64,000 nucleotides of DNA, from NCBI GenBank assembly GCA_022393335.1, contig JAJEKB010021263.1, positions 2,149,257-2,213,256 on the forward strand. The letters are read 5' to 3'. Both the position numbers and the translations under genes were made by a program. Source of the stretch: Macrotrachela quadricornifera (lineage: Eukaryota; Rotifera; Eurotatoria; Philodinida; Philodinidae). This document shows, one piece after another, positions 56,223-64,000 of the stretch. How positions within the stretch are numbered: position 1 is the stretch's first letter; each line of letters begins with the position of its first letter. Under the pieces are notes generated by a model. The model worked only from the letters and a program-made list of their open reading frames with translations, was not told where the DNA came from and did not search any database.

Positions 56223-57032
56223 TCAATTGCTAACGAGTTTACAGTATCCACCAGAATAACTGTCACCAAAACATTCACATGTGTAATTAAGAAAGAAGGA
56301 TCGACATATTCTCTTATTTGAATATTGAACATGTTCACAAGAATTAAATTGTTTAGCATCATTCTCTTCTATCCAACCCGATGTACATGAACAAGTAAAT
56401 CTTGTTATGGATGAAATTTCATGGTATATACCTGAAGAGAAAAAAAAGAAAGGTTTTTAATCATGTTTTTGAAAGACACTATACCATTATTCCAACAAGT
56501 ATCTGGTTTACATGGTCAATTATCTAAATCCACTCATGGTTGAATATCCTACCAAACACCGAAAACTATACATATCTGATCCCATAATACGACGATTTGT
56601 GTAATCAATAATAAATAAATAACCATCTCGATCAAGTACAACTCCATATGACCATCGAAGTATTATATTTTTATTACTACCATTTCCGACTATTATCATA
56701 GCAGTTAACTGTTCTGCAGGAAAGAATTGAATTCCATGGTTTGCATTATTGGCTACATATAAGTTGAGTTTTGTGTCAACAAAGGTGCTCATTGGACGTC
56801 AAAGTTGGTTCGATCTTGCACCATACAAATTGTTACCTGCTACTATTGTTGCAGTGCTGAAGTTATTATTTAAAGGTTTCTTAATGACATAATTTCGACT
56901 GAATATCGGACAGGAAAGATCAATATTCATATCAATAAAAAGACTCCAACATGGATCGCCAGTCAATAGAACTCGAACGTCGTTCGTGCCATTCAATATC
57001 CACATTATTACCTTACTGTCATTGACGTTCAT
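56223..57032 (-). pseudogene. NHL-repeat/EGF-like protein fragment, broken
   Basis: On the minus strand 57032-56520 carries NHL beta-propeller blades (LNLYVANNANHGIQFF; GVVLDRDGYLFIIDYTNRRI), interrupted once by in-frame TGA at 56801-56799 and ended by a stop at 56520. About 56518-56480 then reads CKPDTCWNNGI, an EGF-like start, and after a likely 50-bp intron (GTGTCT...TTCAG) the EGF-like end (FTCSCTSGW ... YTCECFGDSYSGGYC) stops at 56225-56223. NHL/EGF proteins are abundant in bdelloids. The 5' end and several blades are missing. Pseudogene or a chopped gene copy. Confidence 0.6.
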
Positions 57033-57367
57033 AAGAAAAATTTAAAAATCGTCAGAGAAATTTTCTGGATGATGATAAATAAATAGAATATTCAAGTTTC
57101 TATTGATATGCAAGACAAACATTCAGATGTTCCGTACGCAGTAATGTCCTCAATAGCAGTTAATTTTCTTAACAAAGAGCATGCTTATTTTTCCGATAAC
57201 CATATATGAAAAGGAAATACTATCTCTTAGTAAATTATATCGTATTACTCGCATCTTAAAATCTCGTTGTAAAGAAGAATTCAAAAATAAAGACAATGAT
57301 TTTATTTAAAACTGAAAAAGATGTATAATTCATATTCTTTTTGTTATTGCATGGTTTTGATTTTTTC

Positions 57368-58643
<1,276 letters not shown>

Positions 58644-58881
58644 CTCTATCAACAATTCAAAATTTGGACTTGAGGTTCTAGTTCTTTCGTTTCGTCGTTG
58701 AATAAAAAAGGACGAGATATGAGTGTGTCTTCATACACACACGTTATTATATCTCTCTCTCGCATTTTATCAGATTTCTCACCTGTTTTTCTCTATCATT
58801 ATCTTTCATAATAGAGCATACTTTTTTGTGCTCTCAGTCAAAAAAAAAAGATGAATATGTAAAAAATGAAGATAGATTTTA

Positions 58882-59964
58882 TTAGAAAAAATTAGGCAGT
58901 ACATCAATCGTAAAATTTGCTGTATAATTCATATATTTCACATTACCATCTTGATCAAAGACTAACGGTGACCAATATTGAAAATCATGTCCTTTAGCAC
59001 CATCTGGAGAACTTTGCCATCGATTACCTTGCCATAAATATCCATATCCTCCTTTACCGTCATTAGTTCTAAATTGAACAACGCAGGATTGTTGAGCATG
59101 ACCTTCATTTCCTAGATTATTCTTTTTTACGTAAGGACCAAGTGGAGATGAAGAAGTGTAAATAGTAACAGCAGAACCTTCTGCACAGTAACAACAACAT
59201 TGACCGAAAACGGCATAATAGATTCCATTACGTTTAAACATTGCTGGAGCTTCGACAAAAGTGTCACCGAAAAAACCACTATTATATTCTTTACCAAGTG
59301 AGCTAAGATAATCATCGGCTAATTTTTCCACAGACATCACATGGCTGGGATTGTAAACACCGCCATCAATATGTGAAGTATATATGGCATAAGCATCACC
59401 ATTGTCATCTTGAAATAGATTTACATCGCCTGTATTCTCCCAGGCCAGTGTAGTGACATTATCAGTAACTAATTGAAATGGACCGTCGGGAGTATTCGAT
59501 ACGGCTACTGCATACACGGATTGAGAGACACCGGTGCCGACAGATGGTAAAAAATTAAACCACATCACCCATTTTTTTGTCTTACGATTTGGTAAAACTC
59601 GAGGACTGAAGAGAATTCCCGGTGTCGTCATCGAAGCCATTTGAAAGGCATATCCACGAAATGTCCATGTAGCCAGATCCGGTGACGTATAAAGACTAAC
59701 ATTATGATTGAGTTGAAAGCCACAACCTCCCGGATGCCATACGGAACAACCTGTTGGACCTGGTGGTTCTTGACACAAACCATAACTTGCACCGTAATAA
59801 TAGTAGAGACCATCGTAGAGAAATAAATTACCATCATGAATGTCCATGATATTTCCGTTAACATCTCGACGAGGAACTACATTACTGATATTCACTGCAC
59901 GACCATTAATGAAACTAACTAGTGTAATGAAATATAGGAGGGCGACAATTAGAATTTTAAACAT
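58882..59964 (-). CDS. GH43-like secreted glycoside hydrolase
   Basis: Intronless, 360 residues. A signal peptide (1-21) is followed by a five-bladed beta-propeller of the GH43 type. IMDIHDGNLFLYDGLYYYYG (40-59) is blade 1 with the propeller hallmark, GDVNLFQDDNGDAY (179-192) matches the R-D-M-N-L-F-V-D-D-D-G-x-A-Y block carrying a catalytic-site Asp, and VEAPAMF (237-243) holds Glu238, the probable general acid of the E-A-P motif. Most like galactan or arabinan-type GH43 members; the substrate is not determinable. Four Cys in a row region (CCCYC) is unusual. The lack of introns beside multi-exon neighbours suggests horizontal acquisition. Shares a 1.29 kb divergent intergenic region with the hydrolase at 61251. 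Confidence 0.8.
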   Translation of the reverse strand: MFKILIVALLYFITLVSFINGRAVNISNVVPRRDVNGNIMDIHDGNLFLYDGLYYYYGASYGLCQEPPGPTGCSVWHPGGCGFQLNHNVSLYTSPDLATWTFRGYAFQMASMTTPGILFSPRVLPNRKTKKWVMWFNFLPSVGTGVSQSVYAVAVSNTPDGPFQLVTDNVTTLAWENTGDVNLFQDDNGDAYAIYTSHIDGGVYNPSHVMSVEKLADDYLSSLGKEYNSGFFGDTFVEAPAMFKRNGIYYAVFGQCCCYCAEGSAVTIYTSSSPLGPYVKKNNLGNEGHAQQSCVVQFRTNDGKGGYGYLWQGNRWQSSPDGAKGHDFQYWSPLVFDQDGNVKYMNYTANFTIDVLPNFF

Positions 59965-61250
59965 CTCTAGATTTGAAAAAAAAGAATTATTTTTTTCTTA
60001 TGATTTCAAACAGCAATCCTCTATGTAGCAAAAATGTGAGATTTTAGTCTCTTGCGTTATCTTTTTGCTCTTATCAACATCAACAGAAAAATATCGCATA
60101 TACTTCAAATCGAGCAACACAAATTTGAACTTTTGAGTTCTTTTCTGTGCAAAAAATGTTGATTTTTTTCTCTCACATCAGTGATGTTCTTCTCGATTTT
60201 TTATCCATCAAAATATATTACGAGAAATCAAGTTAATCATATTCTCTCTTATACTATGTACTATTGAATATAACTGTATGCCATACAGGATTATTGTAAG
60301 TTTGCAGTGATTGAATATTGTTTTCCAACCAACATTGACCGTTTGAACCGATATATGCTAAGGTTATACCTCTTGGGAATCTAATACATTCTCCAAAGTC
60401 TTTTGTATCATATATTCAATACATTGGAATGTAGTAGATGATGACTCCCCGACACGATGTGTAATATTACACGAATGATTTATGTCTAAAATATTTTAAG
60501 TTTAATGATGTGAAAATCAAATACTGACGTACTACCTTTTTGTGATTTTTGCGATTGCAAATAACACCTGGTAAATGATCGAGAAATGATTAAATATAAT
60601 TTTCTTGACATAATTCTATGAATAATGAACAAACTTGATCAGTTCTAAAGTAAATAGATGTTTGATAATTATATTCATTAACATATTCCCAAATATATGA
60701 TTCAATAGTTATATAGTTCGACTCATATCTATTGGAAATAAATGCACAAGAAGAATATCGATTATAGTACGAGTTTTGATGCATTTTCACGACAAGAAAA
60801 GCGTTAACTATCGGAAGAAGGAAGGTTATTGCAACAAAATATATCCTTCTTGGTTTACAAAAGAGATAGAAAGACCCTGAGAAATGTTTACAATCTCTGG
60901 TCTGATAGAATTGAATGTGAGGCAAAAAAAGAAAGAGAAAATAAAGAGGAAAATCATGCTGCATGACTTTCTAAAAAGTAATGAGAAAAAAATCCAATGT
61001 AATCATGTCCTTACTAAAATCAATATTGACAATAAATGACATTGAAATATGAGAAAGCATAAATAACTTATTGGACGACCATAAAATAAAGGTATGGATG
61101 AAGAGAACAATAAGCCATGTGTGTTGATTATTGATAAGGAGATAGAGAATAAGCGAAATAACTACACTGATGAAACACATTCATTCATTCTCATCGATTT
61201 GAAATAATAGTGTTGCATTCAACGAAAAGAAAATTTCAATCACAACAACA
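59965..61250. promoter_or_regulatory. divergent intergenic region between GH43-like gene and hydrolase B
   Basis: The 1.29 kb between the two start codons must carry both promoters. Its counterpart in copy A (45870-47146) now serves only the hydrolase. The 250 bp nearest the hydrolase are the most alike in the two copies. Confidence 0.5.
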
Positions 61251-62147
61251 ATGGCATCAACCAAACCGGATATAAAATTCGAATATCCAAGTGCAGATGA
61301 AACTCCGATCAGTGCTTATCGCTGGAATACAGTTGGATCACCACGAGCTATACTTCAGCTGGCGCATGGTATGGGCGAACATGCCTTACGTTATGGTGAA
61401 TTTGCCAGAGCACTTAATGCTAAGGGAATAGTTGTCTACGGTCAAGATCATCGTGGTCATGGTGCGACAGCGAAATTGGCAACCGATCGAGGTCATCTAG
61501 GACCTGGAGGCTGGTCAATGCTTGTCAACGACATTCATCTCTTAGTCAAGCACACACGTGCGGAACAACCAAATATCCCTTTGATTCTTTTCGGACATAG
61601 TATGGGTTCGTTTGCCGTCCAACAATACCTTCTTGATCATAGTACTGATGTCGATGCAGTGATACTCTCTGGAACTACTCTTGTCGATCTTATTCGGTCG
61701 ACTTCTGATTTGGATAAACCAACGGATCTAAGTGCACTGAATGCTGCATTCCATCCAGCTAGAACCAACTTTGACTGGCTCAGTCGAGATGAGTCAATGG
61801 TTGATGCCTATATCAACGATCCATTATGTGGTTTTGGATTAGATGCTGAATCGACCAAAGAATTGTATATGGGTGGACTACGTGTTGCCGATCCGGATGC
61901 TTTGCGTCAAATACGTAGTGATCTACCTGTTTACATATGTGTTGGTGATCTGGATCCAGTTAATGGCAAAATGGTATTAATAGATGTGCTTGTGAAGCGT
62001 TTACAAACAGCAGGATTAACAAATATAACTGTCAAAGCGTATCCAGAGGCACGTCATGAAGTTTTAAATGAAACGAATAGAAAGGAAGTTGTTCAGGATA
62101 TTCTAACTTGGATCGATCGTACAATACCATCTACGGGCAACGCTTGA
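61251..62147 (+). CDS. alpha/beta hydrolase (monoacylglycerol lipase-like), copy B
   Basis: Intronless, 298 residues, very close to copy A at 47147. Motifs: H39-G40-M-G-E-H (the usual HGxGEH), nucleophile Ser117 in GHSMG, Asp235 in GDLDP, His269 in EARHE. It ends at STGNA where copy A reads on for ten more residues. By comparison with the family, Met41 here looks ancestral and Lys41 in copy A derived. Same inferred role in lipid or ester hydrolysis and the same probable foreign origin. Confidence 0.9.
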   Translation: MASTKPDIKFEYPSADETPISAYRWNTVGSPRAILQLAHGMGEHALRYGEFARALNAKGIVVYGQDHRGHGATAKLATDRGHLGPGGWSMLVNDIHLLVKHTRAEQPNIPLILFGHSMGSFAVQQYLLDHSTDVDAVILSGTTLVDLIRSTSDLDKPTDLSALNAAFHPARTNFDWLSRDESMVDAYINDPLCGFGLDAESTKELYMGGLRVADPDALRQIRSDLPVYICVGDLDPVNGKMVLIDVLVKRLQTAGLTNITVKAYPEARHEVLNETNRKEVVQDILTWIDRTIPSTGNA

Positions 62148-62219
62148 AATATATTAGGAGCTGTTCTTTTCTATATAATGTTTGATCTATCTTTTCATAT
62201 TCTTTATAAAAATAAATTT

Positions 62220-63900
62220 GGCGATACAAGCAATAGTGAAAAAAGTTTATTGTAGGATGAATGCAAAGATCATTTGCATAATGATACTTTTCTCTTGCAA
62301 ATCGATCAGTAATAACTGATATAATCTCCGATGTTTGCTTAATATGTCATCGGTAAATCCACCTAATCCACTATTTTCAATATCAGCTGAATTCTTCAAT
62401 GATTTTAGTTTATGAGGTAATACCCAAACAAATATGGCCGATACTGACAATTACATGAAATCATTTCAATGAGCGAATCTGAATTAGCATGTGAATTAAT
62501 CATACTAGAATCATACCAGAATTGAGTGTAAATCGCAATGGTACCATCACCACTGAATGTAACAATCACTCATTGATTACTTGCGCCTATTGTCGTGATA
62601 TTAAAACCTTTCGTATGTGGATAGAGCTTTGAATTGAATATATTGATAATTATATATTGTAATATATTCAAATTATCTTGGGTTAGGTTTATACTAGCAA
62701 GATGTGAAACTTCATTTACTATGATTTCATTTGGATGTATAATAAAAATGAATGTAATGCATTGAGATGCGTACAGATTGGTAGACTCAGTACAAAGTGA
62801 TACGAACACCAATCTGTGCCATTATAAGTAGCACGAATATCGCAATAACGCAGATCATCTTGTACTTGTTCATGATAATGTCCATGATGTAATGACATCT
62901 TGTAATGGGATAACTAATTCTTCGACTAATTTTACAAGAGCATTCAGAACTGGAGTTCCTGTCGGATTCGGAGAGAGAGAGAGAGCAGAAGTTAGAATGA
63001 ATGATCGTGCAATATGTGTACCGAGTAAAGTAAGATTAGTGAGATATATATACGAGAATTGAAATTAGCACGGATATTCTTCTGAAGAGGATGAGATTAA
63101 ATGGAATGTGCAGAAGTAATTATCAATAAAAATGATAATGTTAATATGAAAAACTTCGTCGTCATCCTAATGGAAAGAAAACTAAGTTCGAATGTTAGCA
63201 AGAAAAAAAAATATGTACACGTCAATCAATCTTTTATTATTTTTTCTTATAAAATATGTTTAATTTCAGATCATTATTTGTACAAAATGATGATAGAATA
63301 TTGATATCGCACATATGAATGCATTCCAATTATTCGAGTATTTTCAAGAATATGTCCTTGTTTCGAAGAAAATTTTTGTAGTTTTGTTTCATTGACCGAT
63401 ACTAAACCGGATCATGTTTTTCTTCATACTAAATGAGTATCGATCCATTTGTTCATCTGCACAATCCATATATGCAGAAATATTGTATCCTACATGTCCA
63501 CTATTAATTAATATCGAGAATGAATGTACATAAATCAATTGACTTCGGGATGATCGATTCAATGATTCCACCAGAAAATCATAATTTCCGTATATTTGTT
63601 GATTGATATTCAATTGACATCTTACTTCTGATTCTGTCCGATCGTTATAGAATAATTCCGACAAATCAATCTGATAAAATAAATTATTTAGTGCATGTGT
63701 ATTAATTAGAATTGGTGGATGATAAAACATACCATGAAATTCAATCACTCGTTGAAGATGATCACCATTTTCAAGTAGATCTGCATTGGTCAAATCAACT
63801 TCATCTTTTCAATTAACTCCATCGATAAAATAAGTTCAAATCAGTACTGTTCCACTGAAATTATTCTGACGAAAAATTTGATCACTAACGAACATCACCG
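62220..63900 (-). pseudogene. broken extracellular-protein gene fragments, unknown family
   Basis: The minus strand shows protein-like blocks in changing frames: 63900-63389 (QIYTPVMFVSDQIF, then two in-frame TGA, then DLTNADLLENGDHLQRVIEFHGMFYHPP down to RFSIGQ), about 62880-62830 (RYCDIRATYNGTDWCSYHF), 62812-62490 (NEIIVNEVSHLASINLTQDN; in-frame TGA; VIVTFSGDGTIAIYTQFWYDSS), and 62450-62247 (FVWVLPHKLKSLKNS). The order suits one long secreted or membrane protein with N-glycosylation sites and paired Cys. TGA stops occur where Trp is plausible. It likely extends left of the gene start beyond 64000. Family not recognised. Confidence 0.45.
62950..63388. other. spacer with GA microsatellite
   Basis: A GAGAGAGAGAGAGA run lies at about 62971-62985; the rest carries no recognisable coding sequence on either strand. 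Confidence 0.5.
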
Positions 63901-64000
63901 GAGTATAAATTTGACGAAAACTTTCATAAGAAATACTTTAATTAATCAATTTCACATTCATCATTGATGCATAATCTAATAAACATCAATAAAAGATTCT

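Larger units (their letters stand above)
59946..62147. repeat. duplicated segment, copy B (pairs with 45851-48048)
   Basis: Direct copy, from inside the first codons of the GH43-like gene to the hydrolase stop codon. Within the shared 1.29 kb upstream region, a 69-codon minus-strand frame (60971-61180; 46867-47076 in copy A) is open in both copies with four changed residues; whether it is a gene is unclear. Confidence 0.85.

Overview
The window is eukaryotic, AT-rich animal DNA and is most likely from a bdelloid rotifer (Adineta or Rotaria type; the genus cannot be settled here). The pointers are very short introns (mostly 46-75 bp), a glutamate receptor whose pore carries a potassium-channel GYG signature as in AvGluR1 of Adineta vaga, rotifer-style rhodopsin-like receptors, a RING-LRR protein, NHL/EGF remnants, and intronless genes of bacterial or fungal look (a GH43-like glycosidase and two alpha/beta hydrolases). 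Many decayed DNA transposons and foldback elements lie between them.

Layout. 0-5 kb: a hAT transposase fossil, AT-rich and short tandem repeats, then the intact intronless glutamate receptor on the minus strand. 5-14 kb: gene-poor; a 2.3 kb element with long inverted arms (itself hit by a 61-bp palindrome), a three-copy tandem repeat and a second hAT fossil. 14-22 kb: a gene cluster holding a frame-broken coiled-coil gene, two convergent paralogous single-pass membrane proteins of no family I know, an eight-exon LIM protein, a small secreted peptide and an NCS-type EF-hand protein. 22-26 kb: repeats, including an element with CAGGGGCGTAGC-type ends. 26-27.4 kb: RING-LRR gene with a TATA box.

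27.4-38 kb: transposon graveyard. A dead Tc1 transposase is split by a 713-bp foldback; there is a GPCR, a 750-bp foldback, a second dead IS630/Tc1 transposase and a third inverted-repeat element with a transposase N-terminal remnant. 38.7-45.2 kb: an intact double-claudin membrane protein, two hairpin elements and a second GPCR. 45.8-62.2 kb: a block shaped by duplication. An alpha/beta hydrolase and its 1.3 kb upstream region occur twice (45.85-48.05 and 59.95-62.15 kb). Only the second copy keeps the divergent GH43-like gene. The region upstream of a third GPCR also occurs twice (about 50.4-51.3 and 54.4-55.3 kb), but the GPCR only once. Between them lie an NHL/EGF pseudogene and a six-exon cathepsin L-like gene that has lost both its catalytic Cys and His. 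62.2-64 kb holds fragments of a broken extracellular-protein gene running off the window.

There is no operon-like logic. The genes fall into signalling/membrane proteins (glutamate receptor, three GPCRs, NCS, LIM, double claudin, the novel membrane pair), digestive or secreted proteins (GH43-like, hydrolases, dead cathepsin, peptide), and mobile DNA. All exon models, motif positions and repeat borders were read by eye from the sequence; family names rest on motif recognition, not on database searches.
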